Positions 23,949 through 33,307 of a stretch of DNA of 64,000 nt are shown here, piece by piece. The notes beneath the pieces were generated by a model, which did no database searches, was not told where the DNA came from, and was given only the letters and a program-made list of their open reading frames with translations. The position numbers and the translations under genes were made by a program. The DNA is from Streptomyces sp. NBC_01288 (GTDB lineage: Bacteria; Actinomycetota; Actinomycetes; Streptomycetales; Streptomycetaceae). Location of the stretch: the NCBI RefSeq assembly GCF_035982055.1, contig NZ_CP108427.1, positions 1,116,001 to 1,180,000 of the forward strand, given 5' to 3'. The stretch's first letter is position 1. Each line of letters starts with the position of its first letter.

Positions 23949-25294
23949 CCCACTTGCTCCTTACCGCGCTTGAGCTGCTCGTTCATGGACGAGTTCAGCC
24001 GGCCCGCGAGGGTGTCGACGGAGATCCCGCCCGACATGGCGGCGGGGGCGGCCTGGTTGAAGAGGGCGGCGAGCGCGTCGGCGGAGGCGTAGGGCGTGAA
24101 GGCGGTCACCGAGAAGTGCTTCAGCTCGGCCTCCTGCACTCTCAACACCCTTTTCTGGTACGGCTCCTGAGCAGGCATCAGCGGCCGCAGGGACTTTAGG
24201 CTCGGGATGCCCCAGCCGCTCGACGCACGCGCTTTGGCCGGTGCCTCGCCGAAGAACCACTCGAAGACCCGCCACGCGGCGTCCTTGTTGGGGGCCTGCT
24301 TCGGCATCCACAGGCCGGTGCCGCCCTGGCAGGGGCTCAGGCGCGGGCCGCCCGCGAAGACCGGGGCGGGGGCGAGCCGGGACACCTGGGCCAGTTTCCT
24401 GTCGGTGTCGATCATGCCGCCGAGCCAGTAGCCGCTGCCCGTCATGGCCATCCGGCCGGCCTGATAGGTGGGCCCGTCCCAGCCGTTGGGGTCGGGCTGG
24501 ATCAGGCTCGGGCCGACCTTGGCCCGGCAGTAGTCGATGTACCAGGCCAGCGCCCTGCGGGCCTCGGGAGTGGTGAAGTCGACGCGGGAGAAGTCGCCGC
24601 TGAACAGGCTGCCTCCGGCGGCGGCCGTCAACCCGGCCAGCAGACCTGGGGCGTTGAGGCCGTTGTAGCTGCCGCCGAAGACCGTCGTCTGGCCGTTCTT
24701 GCGCTGGGTGAGCCGCTTGGCGTCCTCCAACCACTGTTGGTAGGTGACCGGTTGGGTCTCCGGCGGGTAGGCGACGCCCGCCTTGTCGAAGTGCGCGGTG
24801 TTGTACCAGTACATGGAGTCCTGGGAGAAGTCCTTCGCCATGCCGTAGCGCGGGCCCCTGCCCTGGGTGTGGCCGTCGTAGCGCCACAGGTCGTTGACCG
24901 GATCGAGGTCGTCGGTCTTGAGGACGGTGCTCGCCGCGAAGTAGGGGTCGAGGTTCTCGGCGACGTCCCGGGCGACGAAGTACGGGGCGTCCACGGCGCC
25001 GACGCCGCGCACCAGGTCCGGCGGTGCGCCGGTGGTCATCATCGCGATCAGCTTGGTGAGGTCGTAGCGCACCAGGTGGATCTTGATGCCGAGGTCCTTG
25101 TGGGCCTGCGTGATCTGGTCGGTGGTGATGTCGCCGTCCTTGACCATCACCGTGACGGTCTCGCCCGCACCGCTCACCCCGGTCGACACCTGGAGGGCGC
25201 AACCGTTGAGCGCCGCCGCGCCGGCCGCCGCACCCGTCGCCGAGAGGGCGAGAAATCGTCGGCGGCTCAGGGGCGCACCAGCACGTGGGTGCAT
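23945..25294 (-). CDS. Carbohydrate ABC transporter substrate-binding lipoprotein
   Basis: This 449-residue SBP_bac_1 protein carries a Tat-lipoprotein signal (LSRRRFLALSAT, lipidated Cys32 in LNGC). The mature part contains TTGAPPDLVRGVGA, YNTAHFDKAGV and the C-terminal GGISVDTLAGRLNSSMNEQ, usual for CUT1 sugar binders. GGAGGTGG precedes the ATG. It is the first gene of the polysaccharide operon (25294 to 15788), and a LacI-type AACCGGTT site overlaps its leader region 18 bases upstream of the start. Confidence 0.92.
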   Translation of the reverse strand: MHPRAGAPLSRRRFLALSATGAAAGAAALNGCALQVSTGVSGAGETVTVMVKDGDITTDQITQAHKDLGIKIHLVRYDLTKLIAMMTTGAPPDLVRGVGAVDAPYFVARDVAENLDPYFAASTVLKTDDLDPVNDLWRYDGHTQGRGPRYGMAKDFSQDSMYWYNTAHFDKAGVAYPPETQPVTYQQWLEDAKRLTQRKNGQTTVFGGSYNGLNAPGLLAGLTAAAGGSLFSGDFSRVDFTTPEARRALAWYIDYCRAKVGPSLIQPDPNGWDGPTYQAGRMAMTGSGYWLGGMIDTDRKLAQVSRLAPAPVFAGGPRLSPCQGGTGLWMPKQAPNKDAAWRVFEWFFGEAPAKARASSGWGIPSLKSLRPLMPAQEPYQKRVLRVQEAELKHFSVTAFTPYASADALAALFNQAAPAAMSGGISVDTLAGRLNSSMNEQLKRGKEQVG

Positions 25295-25311
25295 GACCGC
25301 ACCACCTCCAA

Positions 25312-25326
25312 TAGAAACCGGTTGTC
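25312..25326. promoter_or_regulatory. LacI-type operator, proximal copy
   Basis: TAGAAACCGGTTGTC contains the palindrome AACCGGTT with the central CG typical of LacI-family operators. An identical 15-bp copy lies 123 bp away at 25435-25449 in the same orientation. It sits just upstream of the ribosome-binding site of the sugar-binding lipoprotein gene, a good position for repression. Confidence 0.6.
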
Positions 25327-25434
25327 ACGCGTTGGGGCAGAGCTTCTTCCGGCTCGGAAACGGCGTCAAGACCTTGGGCGAACTTTCGAAAAGACTGGGT
25401 AACCTCGGCGAGACGGCGCTGGAACACGCTCGGC

Positions 25435-25449
25435 TAGAAACCGGTTGTC
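25435..25449. promoter_or_regulatory. LacI-type operator, distal copy
   Basis: This is a second identical TAGAAACCGGTTGTC. The pair could support DNA looping by a LacI-family tetramer over the lipoprotein promoter. The 225-bp gap 25295-25519 also contains CTTTCGAAAAG (25383-25393), another possible regulator half-site. No gene is seen in the gap. Confidence 0.55.
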
Positions 25450-25519
25450 CACCTGGCACGGGCAGAGCCCCGGGAATCCGATGGGTGAAGTCCCGTGATT
25501 CCGGCCGCTGTTCGGGCTG

Positions 25520-27337
25520 TCAGTGCAGGTCGGCGGCCTGTTCGGGGCTCTCGTCGAGGAAGCCGCCCGACTGGTGCTGCCACAGCTTCGCGTAGGCGCC
25601 CTCGGTCGCCAACAGCTCCTGGTGGGTGCCCTGTTCGACGATCCGGCCGCGGTCCAGGACGACGAGCCGGTCCATGCCGGCGACGGTGCTCAGCCGGTGG
25701 GCGACGACGAGTGCGGTCCGGCCCTCCATGAGCCGCCACAGCGCTTCCTGGACGAGGATCTCGCTCTCGGAGTCGAGGGCGCTGGTGGCCTCGTCGAGCA
25801 GCAGGATCGGGGCGTCGCGCAGGATCGCCCGGGCGAGGGCGACGCGTTGGCGCTGGCCGCCGGAGAGCTTGATCCCGCGCTCCCCCACCATCGTCTCGAA
25901 GCCGTCCGGCAGCGCGTCGGCGAACTCGGTGACGTGCGCGGCCTCGGCGGCCCGGCGGACCTCGGCGTCGGTGGCGTCGGGCCGGGCGAAGGTGAGGTTC
26001 TCGCGCAGGGTGCGGTGGAACATGGCCGGGTCCTGCGGGACGTAGGCGATCAGGCTGCGGAGGTCGGCCTGGCGGAGCCTGCTGATGTCCTGGCCGCCGA
26101 TCAGGATGCGGCCTGCGTCGATGTCCGTCATCCGCAGCAGCAGTCGGCTGAGGGTGGTCTTGCCGCCGCCGGACCTGCCGACGAGGCCGATCTTCGTGCC
26201 GCTGGGCACGGTCAGGTCGAGTCCGTCGAAGAGGGTGTCGGCGCCCGCGTGGGCGAAGGTCACGTTCTCGAAGCGGACGTCGGTGGCGCGTGACCGCAGC
26301 GGCTCGGGCGAGGCCGGGTCGACCACGGTGGGCGGTGCCATCAACAGCTCGGTGAACTGGGCGGCTTCGGTCATCGAGCTTTCCAGGCGCCGGTAGATCT
26401 GGTTGAACTCGAACATGATCCGCGTCGCGTTCGTGTAGTACGTGAAGGCGACCACGACCGCCTCGACGCCGTGTTCGCCGCCACCGAGAGCCACCGCGAG
26501 GAGCAGGCCCAGCGCGTTGGTGAGTACGGAGAGTGGCGCGACCAGGGTGTCGATGCGCAGGTTGCCGTAGTCCCAGGAGCGCAGCGTGAGGCGCCTCGAC
26601 TGGGCGACGCGGGAGCGGTGTTCGGCGGCCTCGCGTTCCTCGGCGGCGAACGCGCGGACCGTGTCCATGTTCATCAGGCTGTCGGCGACATGGCCGGACA
26701 CCCGGGCGATGGCCTCCTCGCGCAGGTCCACGAGTGCCTGGCGGCGCCGGATGAGGGGCGCGACGACCAGGCCGGTGAGGGCGATCATCGCCAACAGGCC
26801 CACGACGAGCAGCGGTTCGTAGCGCCACAGCACGACCGAGCCGAACAGCAGCGGGACCAGGCTGCCCACCACCTGGAACGTCATCGTGTCGACGAACTCC
26901 TCGAAGCGGGAGGCGAAGCTCAGCACCCGCTTGGTGAGGGACCCGGCGAAGTTGTCGTGGAAGAACGCGGCGTCCTTGGCGAAGAGTTCGTCCATGCCGA
27001 TCACATAGAGGTGCTCGATGCCGAGCGCGTCCAGCCGGTTCAGACAGTGCAGTCCGAGGCGCCAGAACACCTCGGCGAACAGCAGCACTCCGGCGAACCC
27101 GAGGACGTACGGCAGTGCCGTCCGGACGCTGATGCCCGCGTCGCCGGCGATGCGGCCGACCAGCTTGGCGACGATCAGCGGCGCGATGTAGTTGATGCCG
27201 ATGTTGCCCACCGCGGGCAGCAGTGTGGCGGGCGCGGTCCAGCGGCGGAGCCGGGCCAACTCCCGTCCGTAGTACCGAAGTGCGAGTGACACCGAGCCTT
27301 TGCGCGGCCCGACGTCGCGCGATTCAGGCGATCCCAT
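25520..27337 (-). CDS. Half-size ABC exporter (transmembrane domain fused to ATPase)
   Basis: This 605-residue protein has an N-terminal six-helix exporter domain (about residues 30-310) and a C-terminal ATPase with Walker A GRSGGGKTT, signature LSGGQRQR, Walker B ILLLDEATSALDSES and H-loop VAHRLS. It would work as a homodimer, exporting a lipid, peptide or drug. The ATG at 27337 has a GGGGTGGG sequence upstream; a GTG at 27291 is an alternative start and longer extensions look non-coding. It is divergent from a GH43-like gene and follows the sugar operon in the same direction, but no link to sugar use is evident. Confidence 0.85.
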   Translation of the reverse strand: MGSPESRDVGPRKGSVSLALRYYGRELARLRRWTAPATLLPAVGNIGINYIAPLIVAKLVGRIAGDAGISVRTALPYVLGFAGVLLFAEVFWRLGLHCLNRLDALGIEHLYVIGMDELFAKDAAFFHDNFAGSLTKRVLSFASRFEEFVDTMTFQVVGSLVPLLFGSVVLWRYEPLLVVGLLAMIALTGLVVAPLIRRRQALVDLREEAIARVSGHVADSLMNMDTVRAFAAEEREAAEHRSRVAQSRRLTLRSWDYGNLRIDTLVAPLSVLTNALGLLLAVALGGGEHGVEAVVVAFTYYTNATRIMFEFNQIYRRLESSMTEAAQFTELLMAPPTVVDPASPEPLRSRATDVRFENVTFAHAGADTLFDGLDLTVPSGTKIGLVGRSGGGKTTLSRLLLRMTDIDAGRILIGGQDISRLRQADLRSLIAYVPQDPAMFHRTLRENLTFARPDATDAEVRRAAEAAHVTEFADALPDGFETMVGERGIKLSGGQRQRVALARAILRDAPILLLDEATSALDSESEILVQEALWRLMEGRTALVVAHRLSTVAGMDRLVVLDRGRIVEQGTHQELLATEGAYAKLWQHQSGGFLDESPEQAADLH

Positions 27338-27479
27338 TCCCACCCCGTGGAGTCGACGGCAGCCCGGTGAAGGGGCAGGCCGGAAGTGGCAGTGTCCCGC
27401 GCCGGCACCCGTGCGGTCCAAGCGTTTTTCCCTCAATAGCTGTGATGCGCACGGGGTTTGCGGGCTCTACGGTGACACC

Positions 27480-28508
27480 ATGGCGACCGATCCCGTGGGC
27501 GAGCCGATGCGGCTTCCCGACATGCCGTTGCACGATCCGTTCGTCGTCGCCGACGACACGACCCGCACCTATCACCTCTACACGTCCAACGACCCGTCCG
27601 TGTCGGGTGTGGAGGGCGTCGGCACGATGGTCTACCGCAGTGATGACCTGCGCGACTGGACGCGTCCCGCGGTGGTGTTCCTGGCGGCGGAGCAGCCCGA
27701 TCTCTGGGCGGGCGACGGCGGTTGGGCGCCGGAGGTGCACGCCTGGGACGGCAGGTACTACCTGTTCACCACACTGCACGACGAGGGCAGTCCGCTTCCC
27801 GTACCCCCAACCGGCCGCTGGGGCACGCCGTTTCAGCTCGCGAACCACCGGCGGGGCACGATCACGGCCGTGTCCGAATCCCTGCTGGGCCCCTTCACTT
27901 CGGTCGATCCCGCGCGCCCCACCCCGCCCGAACACCTCATGACCCTGGACGGCACGCTGTACGTCGACCCGTCCGGGCAGCCGTGGATGGTGTACGCGCA
28001 CGAGTGGTTGCAGACCGTCGACGGCACGATGGAGGCGATCCGGCTGGCCCCGGACCTGACCGGGACGATGGGCGACCCGGTCTTCCTCTTCAAGGCCTCG
28101 GACGCGCCCTGGATCGGCGAGGAGATCCCGGCCGGCGCACCGCATCAACTTCCGCCTTACGTCACGGACGGCCCGCAGTTGTACCGCACCCCCGACGGGT
28201 CACTGCTCATGCTGTGGTCGACGTACGAGAAGAACGTGCTCGGCGCGGACGGCACCCTCACCGGGGGTTACGTGCAGACCTACGCCGTCTCCAAGTCCGG
28301 TGTGATCAACGGGCCTTGGGAGCAGCGGCGGCCTCTGGTGCGGGAGGACAGCGGGCACGGGATGCTGTTCCGGACGTTCGAGGGCCGGTTGATGATGATC
28401 CTGCACCGGCCGTTCGAGAACGCGCGGGGGAAGGTGTACGAGATGGAGGTCGTCGGTGACGAACTGCGGGTGTTGCGGCAGCGCACCGACCTCGACGGCG
28501 GCGGATGA
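27480..28508 (+). CDS. GH43-like five-bladed beta-propeller glycosidase (cytoplasmic)
   Basis: This 342-residue protein fits glycoside hydrolase family 43. LHDPFVVADDTTRTYHLY supplies the catalytic base Asp, GWAPEVHAW the region of the transition-state Asp/Glu, and DGPQLYRTPDGSLLMLWSTY a later blade. There is no signal peptide, so it acts on imported oligosaccharides, probably arabino- or xylo-type. The ATG at 27480 is preferred because the protein-like sequence begins there; longer in-frame extensions reach into the divergent gene. It faces a converging sugar ABC operon with a 41-base gap. Confidence 0.85.
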   Translation: MATDPVGEPMRLPDMPLHDPFVVADDTTRTYHLYTSNDPSVSGVEGVGTMVYRSDDLRDWTRPAVVFLAAEQPDLWAGDGGWAPEVHAWDGRYYLFTTLHDEGSPLPVPPTGRWGTPFQLANHRRGTITAVSESLLGPFTSVDPARPTPPEHLMTLDGTLYVDPSGQPWMVYAHEWLQTVDGTMEAIRLAPDLTGTMGDPVFLFKASDAPWIGEEIPAGAPHQLPPYVTDGPQLYRTPDGSLLMLWSTYEKNVLGADGTLTGGYVQTYAVSKSGVINGPWEQRRPLVREDSGHGMLFRTFEGRLMMILHRPFENARGKVYEMEVVGDELRVLRQRTDLDGGG

Positions 28509-28549
28509 CCGGCGGTCGCCGCTCTCAACTCCTCGACGGCCGACCCTCG

Positions 28550-29419
28550 TTACTGCTTGACCGCGCCCGCCAGCCCGTTGATGAAGAACCGCTGGAGCAC
28601 GATGAAGATCAGGACGATGGGCAGCAGCGTGATGACCGAGCCCGCGCACACCAGGGTCCACGCGGTGGAGTTCTGGCCGATGAAGTTGAACATGCCCACG
28701 GACAGGGTGTGGAGTTCGGGGCGGGAGAGGGTGAAGACCAGCGGGATGAAGAAGCTGTTCCAGGCGTTGATGCAGGCGAACAGGCCGACGGTCGCCAGCA
28801 TCGGTCCGGACAGCGGGAGCATGATCCGCCAGAAGATCTGGTGGAAGTTGGCCCCGTCCACGCGGGCCGCGTCCTCCAACCCCCGGTCGATCGTCGTGAA
28901 GTAGCCCATGAAGAGGAAGGTGCCGAAGACCATCCCGCCCGCCGACTGGACGATGACCACCGACCAGAGGGTGTTGAGGAGATGGAGGCGCTGGATCAGG
29001 TCGAAGACCGGGATGATCGTGTAGCCGTGCGGCAGGAAGAGTGTCACCCCGACCAGGCCGAGCCAGATCTTCTTGCCGGGGAAGTCGGTGCGGGCCAGGA
29101 CGTAGCCGGCCATGGAGGTGGCGAGCAGGGTGACGATGACCGTGCCGGTCGCGAACAGGACCGTGTTGACGAAGAACTTGCTGAAATCCGCCTGTGTCCA
29201 GGCCTCGCTGTAGTTGGACCAGTGGAACTCGGACGGGATCGGGTTGAGGCCGCCGGAGAAGAAGCCGTCGGTGCTCTTGAGTGAACTGCCGAGCGCCCAC
29301 AGGAACGGGTAGAGCCAGATGAGGCCGCCGCCGAGCAGCGCGAGATAGAGCAGACCTCGTCGGCCTTGGCGCAAGCTCAACTGCCTACGCGGGCGCGGGC
29401 GTTGGGACAGTGTGGACAT
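28550..29419 (-). CDS. Carbohydrate ABC transporter permease (MalG type)
   Basis: This 289-residue CUT1 permease has six helices and the EAA loop GLEDAARVDGANFHQIFWRI. The C-terminal RFFINGLAGAVKQ is typical. It is the last gene of a three-gene operon (31957 to 28550) behind a Tat-lipoprotein and a MalF-type permease. The adjoining GH43-like gene and the LacI/DUF2264 pair suggest a plant-cell-wall oligosaccharide as substrate. No ATPase is encoded here. Confidence 0.92.
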   Translation of the reverse strand: MSTLSQRPRPRRQLSLRQGRRGLLYLALLGGGLIWLYPFLWALGSSLKSTDGFFSGGLNPIPSEFHWSNYSEAWTQADFSKFFVNTVLFATGTVIVTLLATSMAGYVLARTDFPGKKIWLGLVGVTLFLPHGYTIIPVFDLIQRLHLLNTLWSVVIVQSAGGMVFGTFLFMGYFTTIDRGLEDAARVDGANFHQIFWRIMLPLSGPMLATVGLFACINAWNSFFIPLVFTLSRPELHTLSVGMFNFIGQNSTAWTLVCAGSVITLLPIVLIFIVLQRFFINGLAGAVKQ

Positions 29420-29461
29420 CGACGTGACCCTTTGCTGGTTGGCGGCCGTTGAGTGGCCGGC

Positions 29462-30457
29462 TTATCGGTCGGCGGCGGCGCGCCGGCGGCTGATCCCGCG
29501 CAGGGCGAGGACCTGGAGCGCGGAGAACACGATGAGGAGCAGTCCGTAGAGGAACGAGGCGGCGGAGGCCAGGCCGATGTCGGGCTGGGCGGCGGCGCCG
29601 GCCGAGCCGCCGAAGGCCAGGTGGTAGATGTAGGTGTTGACGACCTCGGTGGCGAAGTACGGGCCGCCGCCGGTGAGGACCTGCACCAGGTCGAAGACCT
29701 GGAAGCTGCCGATGAACGCCAACACCACGATGACGACGCCGACTTGGCGCAGCATCGGGATGGTGATGCGGAAGAAGGATTGGACCGGTCCACAGCCGTC
29801 GAGCTTCGCCGCCTCGTACAACTCGGCCGGGATGGTCTGGAGTCCGGCGAGGAAGTAGACGAGGTTGTAGCCGAGGGTGTGCCAGATGCCGATCGCGATG
29901 ATCACGGCCAGCGCGGTGTGCGGGTCGCCGAGCCAGTCGATGTGCCCGTTGGTCATCCCGGTCTTGGCGAGCAGACTCCCCGCCGAATCACCGAAGTTGG
30001 CGAGCATGAGCTGGATGACGACGCCGACGACCGCGGCCGAGGTGACGACGGGGATGAAGTACACGGTCCGGAAGAACAGCGCGAACTTGAGCTTCGGGTT
30101 GTTCAGCACGAGCGCGAGCGCCAACGCCAGCAGGAGTTGCACCGGGACGAGGACGAAGGCGTAGACGAAGGTGTGCTCGACCGCGCCCCAGAAGATGCTG
30201 TCGCCGAGGATCTGCCGGAAGTTGGCGAGGCCCACGTAGTTGCCGGGGGCGCCGATGCCGTTCCAGCGGTAGAAGGTGTAGCCGAAGGACGCGAAGATCG
30301 GGTAGACCACAAAGGCCAGTAGCAGTACGGCCATGGGGGCCAGGTAGAGGTACGACCACTTGGCGGCGCGGATACGGCGGCCGAGTCCGGGGTGGGCGGC
30401 GGCGGGTGGTGGGGTCGGGGACGCTCGCTTGCGCTCGCGGGTGTCAAGAAGTGACAT
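29462..30457 (-). CDS. Carbohydrate ABC transporter permease (MalF type)
   Basis: This 331-residue permease begins with a basic cytoplasmic stretch and has six helices. The EAA loop is ELYEAAKLDGCGPVQSFFRI. It is separated from the binding-protein gene by 9 bases and from the MalG-type gene by 42 bases. It makes the membrane channel of the second sugar importer in the window. Confidence 0.92.
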   Translation of the reverse strand: MSLLDTRERKRASPTPPPAAAHPGLGRRIRAAKWSYLYLAPMAVLLLAFVVYPIFASFGYTFYRWNGIGAPGNYVGLANFRQILGDSIFWGAVEHTFVYAFVLVPVQLLLALALALVLNNPKLKFALFFRTVYFIPVVTSAAVVGVVIQLMLANFGDSAGSLLAKTGMTNGHIDWLGDPHTALAVIIAIGIWHTLGYNLVYFLAGLQTIPAELYEAAKLDGCGPVQSFFRITIPMLRQVGVVIVVLAFIGSFQVFDLVQVLTGGGPYFATEVVNTYIYHLAFGGSAGAAAQPDIGLASAASFLYGLLLIVFSALQVLALRGISRRRAAADR

Positions 30458-30466
30458 GGTGACGGC

Positions 30467-31957
30467 TCACGCCTTCTTCTTCGTGGTGTACGGCTTGGTG
30501 GGGTCCCAGTCCGCGAAGACGTAGTCGGACGTGCTGACCTTCTTGCCCTGCTTGGCCACTGCGGCGACCGCGTCGGACAGGAGCTGGAACTTCTTGTCGG
30601 CCAGGCTGCTCAACGCGCCCTGCACGTCCTTGATCTGACCCGTGTAGACGCCGGTGACCACATCGCCGATGTCCGGCTTGGGGACGCCGGGCGCGACACC
30701 GGCCAGTTCCGGGTTGCGCACAAGGGGCACCGGGCCGCGCAGTACCTGCTCGGTCATGCCGATGAAGGCGGCGAAGGGCTTGGAGTCGATGCCGTCCGGG
30801 TCGTTGTCCGTGGGGTGGGCCGAGACGCCGTTGAGGTCCTCGACCCAGCGGCGCCCGGCGGCGGGGGACGTCAGCGCGTCGAGCCACTGGAACCCCTCGT
30901 GTGCCTTCTTGCTCTTGGCGGAGACCGCGGCGAAGGTGCCGTTGCCGACCGGGTCGGCGTAGTAGAAGCCCTTCGGTGTCGCGGTCGGCGAGGGCAGGGT
31001 GACCAGGCTGTAGTCGGTGAACTTGTGCTGGGTCCACTCGGGTTGGTTCCACACGCCGCCGACGGTCATGCCGAACTTGCCGCGCTCGAAGAACGCGCGG
31101 GCGGCTTCGTCGGACAGGCTCACGGAGTTGGGGTGGAAGAAGCCGCGCTTCTTCCACTCGACGAACAGTTCCAGGAAGTCGGCGTACGCCCGGTCGGTGC
31201 CGAACGTCCACTTGCCGACGCGGTAGTCCATGCCGGTGCCGGGCACGGTGGGCGCGCCGCCGGGTGCGCCGGCGCCGCGGACGAACAGGTCCAGCCACCA
31301 GGCGAGGACGCCGATGCCGTCGGCGTTGCCGAAGCCGAAGCCGTACGACTTGCCGCCGCTCTTCTTGGTGATCGTCTGGGCGGCGCTGGTGACCTCGTCC
31401 CAGGTCCTGGGGATCTTGACGCTGCCGTCGGGGTTCGTCAGGCCGGCGGACTTGAAGACGCCGTGGTGGATGTAGAGCTGGAGTTGGGGGCCGGAGCCCT
31501 TCAGCGGGGCCGAATAGACCTTGCCGTCGAAGACGTTGGCGCCTTCCAGGAAGGTGCCCTCGGGGAAGCGTGACTGCCATGCCGGGGTCGCCCACTCGTC
31601 GAGCGGGTGCAGCCAGCCCTTGGCGACCTGCTCGGCGACGCTGGGGACCTGCGGGATCATGAAGACGTCCGGCGGGTTGCCGCTGCGGTTGGCGAGCGCG
31701 ACCAAGTCCGGGTACTTGGCGTTCTGTTGGGTGGTCTTCTTGACGCTGACGCCGCTGTGGCCCTTCTCGAAGAGCTCGATCTCCTTGTCCACCCAGGGGG
31801 CTTGGGTGACGTACCAGTCCCAGTAGGTGAGCGCGTCCGCCGCCGAGGAGGGGGAGCCGGAGCCGCACGCGCTCAGGCCGCCGCCCAGGGCGAGGGTGCC
31901 GGCGCCGAGTGCGGCGGTGCGCAGGAGGCCGCGTCTGGAGACGTTCGACGAAGTCAT
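30467..31957 (-). CDS. Carbohydrate ABC transporter substrate-binding lipoprotein (Tat)
   Basis: This 496-residue SBP_bac_1 protein has a Tat-lipoprotein signal (SRRGLLRTAALG, lipidated Cys31 in LSAC). The mature domain contains YWDWYVTQAPWVDKEIELF and PPDVFMIPQVPSV. The start at 31957 has an ideal GGAGGAA ribosome-binding site; an in-frame upstream ATG at 32134 would lie in the operator region. Its length is above average for CUT1 binders. It is divergent from the LacI gene at 32225 and probably controlled by it. Confidence 0.92.
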   Translation of the reverse strand: MTSSNVSRRGLLRTAALGAGTLALGGGLSACGSGSPSSAADALTYWDWYVTQAPWVDKEIELFEKGHSGVSVKKTTQQNAKYPDLVALANRSGNPPDVFMIPQVPSVAEQVAKGWLHPLDEWATPAWQSRFPEGTFLEGANVFDGKVYSAPLKGSGPQLQLYIHHGVFKSAGLTNPDGSVKIPRTWDEVTSAAQTITKKSGGKSYGFGFGNADGIGVLAWWLDLFVRGAGAPGGAPTVPGTGMDYRVGKWTFGTDRAYADFLELFVEWKKRGFFHPNSVSLSDEAARAFFERGKFGMTVGGVWNQPEWTQHKFTDYSLVTLPSPTATPKGFYYADPVGNGTFAAVSAKSKKAHEGFQWLDALTSPAAGRRWVEDLNGVSAHPTDNDPDGIDSKPFAAFIGMTEQVLRGPVPLVRNPELAGVAPGVPKPDIGDVVTGVYTGQIKDVQGALSSLADKKFQLLSDAVAAVAKQGKKVSTSDYVFADWDPTKPYTTKKKA

Positions 31958-32032
31958 CTGGTGTTCCTCCGAGGCGGAGAAGAGGGATGCAGTGGGGTGC
32001 AGTGGGATGCCGACGGCTACCGAGCGGCATGT

Positions 32033-32060
32033 AACGTTCACTGAACCGTTTACAGTAACC
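32033..32060. promoter_or_regulatory. Candidate LacI-family operator in the divergent promoter
   Basis: ACTGAACCGTTTACAGT (32040-32056) has 4-bp outer arms (ACTG/CAGT) around AACCGTTT with a central CG, as in LacI-type sites. The arms extend imperfectly outward to GTT and AAC. A second dyad GTAAC-N12-GTTAC lies at 32165-32186, close to the LacI start. The 267-bp gap 31958-32224 holds no gene. The regulator encoded at 32225 is the obvious candidate ligand. Confidence 0.5.
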
Positions 32061-32224
32061 GGGACGTTAAGGGCAGGTCTCACAGCCGTCAAGAGGTTCG
32101 GCGATCCTGGACAAGTTCCAACAGGTACCTGCACCCGGGCCGTAGAGAAACCCTCGCCAGTTGTGTAACTTTTTCATCGGTGTTACTTACATCGGCTGTT
32201 CACCGGGGCGAGGAGAAGCAGAGC

Positions 32225-33307
32225 ATGGCTCAAGGTCGGGGTTCCGCAGGCCGGGCGACGATCCGTGACGTGGCATCGCGCGCGGGCGTGTCCGTCGCGA
32301 CCGTCTCGCGGATTCTCAGCGGGGCGTACACCGCTCCCCCGGCGACGCACGAACGGGTCATGCAGGCCGTGCACGACCTCGACTACGTGGTCAACGCCAA
32401 CGCCCGTTCCCTGAACACGGCTTCGGGGATGGTGGCGATGGTGGTCAACGACATCACCTCGCCGTTCTTCATGAACGTCGCCTCCGGAGTGGAGGAACAG
32501 GCCGTCGCCGACGGCCGGGTCTGCCTGGTCTGTTCCACCCAGGGTGTCCCGGAACGCGAGTTGTCGGTGATCGAGCTGATGCGTCAGCGGGGTGCGGAGG
32601 CCGTCATCCTGGTCGGCGGCATGGCCGAGACCGAGGAGCATCTCGCCCAACTCACGGTCGCCGCCGAGGGGTTGGACCGGGCCGGTGCCCGTCTGGTGCT
32701 CTGCGCCCGGCCGTGGAAGGGCGGCGCGAAGGCGCCGGTGGACGTGGTGGAGTGCGACATGGAGAGCGGCGCCTTCGCCGCCACCAGTCATCTGCTGTCC
32801 GCCGGTCACACCCGGGTGGCCCATCTGGCGGGCCCGCACGAGTTCAGCGTGGCGGGCCAGCGCCTCGAAGGGTACGAACGGGCGCTGCGCGCACACGGCG
32901 TCAAGCCCGACCCGGCGCTCGTCGCCGAGAGCGACATGACCCGCGAGTCCGGCTACGAGGCGGCCTGCCGCCTGCTGACCGACACCGATGCCACGGCGAT
33001 CTTCTGCGCGAGCGACATGAGCGCGGCCGGTACCATCGCCGCCGCCCGTGACCTGGGCCGCTCGGTCCCCGACGACCTCTCCGTGGTCGGCTTCGACGAC
33101 ATCCCGCTCGCCGAGGACCTCTACCCCCGGCTGACCACCGTGCACGTCCCGCAGCAGGAGCTCGGCCGCTCCGCGACCCGCCTCGCCCTGCACCGCCGTC
33201 CCATGGACCCGCCGAGCCGCCGTGTGGTGCTCGGCTCGCACGTCGTCGTACGCCAGTCGGTGGCGCCCCCGGCCCGCCTCAACACCGCTGGAAAGGTGGA
33301 CAGTTGA
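32225..33307 (+). CDS. LacI-family transcriptional regulator
   Basis: This 360-residue protein has the N-terminal LacI DNA-binding domain (TIRDVASRAGVSVATVSRIL, hinge near residue 60) and a periplasmic-binding-type sensor domain. The ATG at 32225 has AGGAG upstream; the longer alternative start at 32180 lacks such support. It is divergent from the sugar ABC operon at 31957 and overlaps the DUF2264 gene, so it probably represses both while an oligosaccharide or its breakdown product releases it. Confidence 0.92.
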   Translation: MAQGRGSAGRATIRDVASRAGVSVATVSRILSGAYTAPPATHERVMQAVHDLDYVVNANARSLNTASGMVAMVVNDITSPFFMNVASGVEEQAVADGRVCLVCSTQGVPERELSVIELMRQRGAEAVILVGGMAETEEHLAQLTVAAEGLDRAGARLVLCARPWKGGAKAPVDVVECDMESGAFAATSHLLSAGHTRVAHLAGPHEFSVAGQRLEGYERALRAHGVKPDPALVAESDMTRESGYEAACRLLTDTDATAIFCASDMSAAGTIAAARDLGRSVPDDLSVVGFDDIPLAEDLYPRLTTVHVPQQELGRSATRLALHRRPMDPPSRRVVLGSHVVVRQSVAPPARLNTAGKVDS

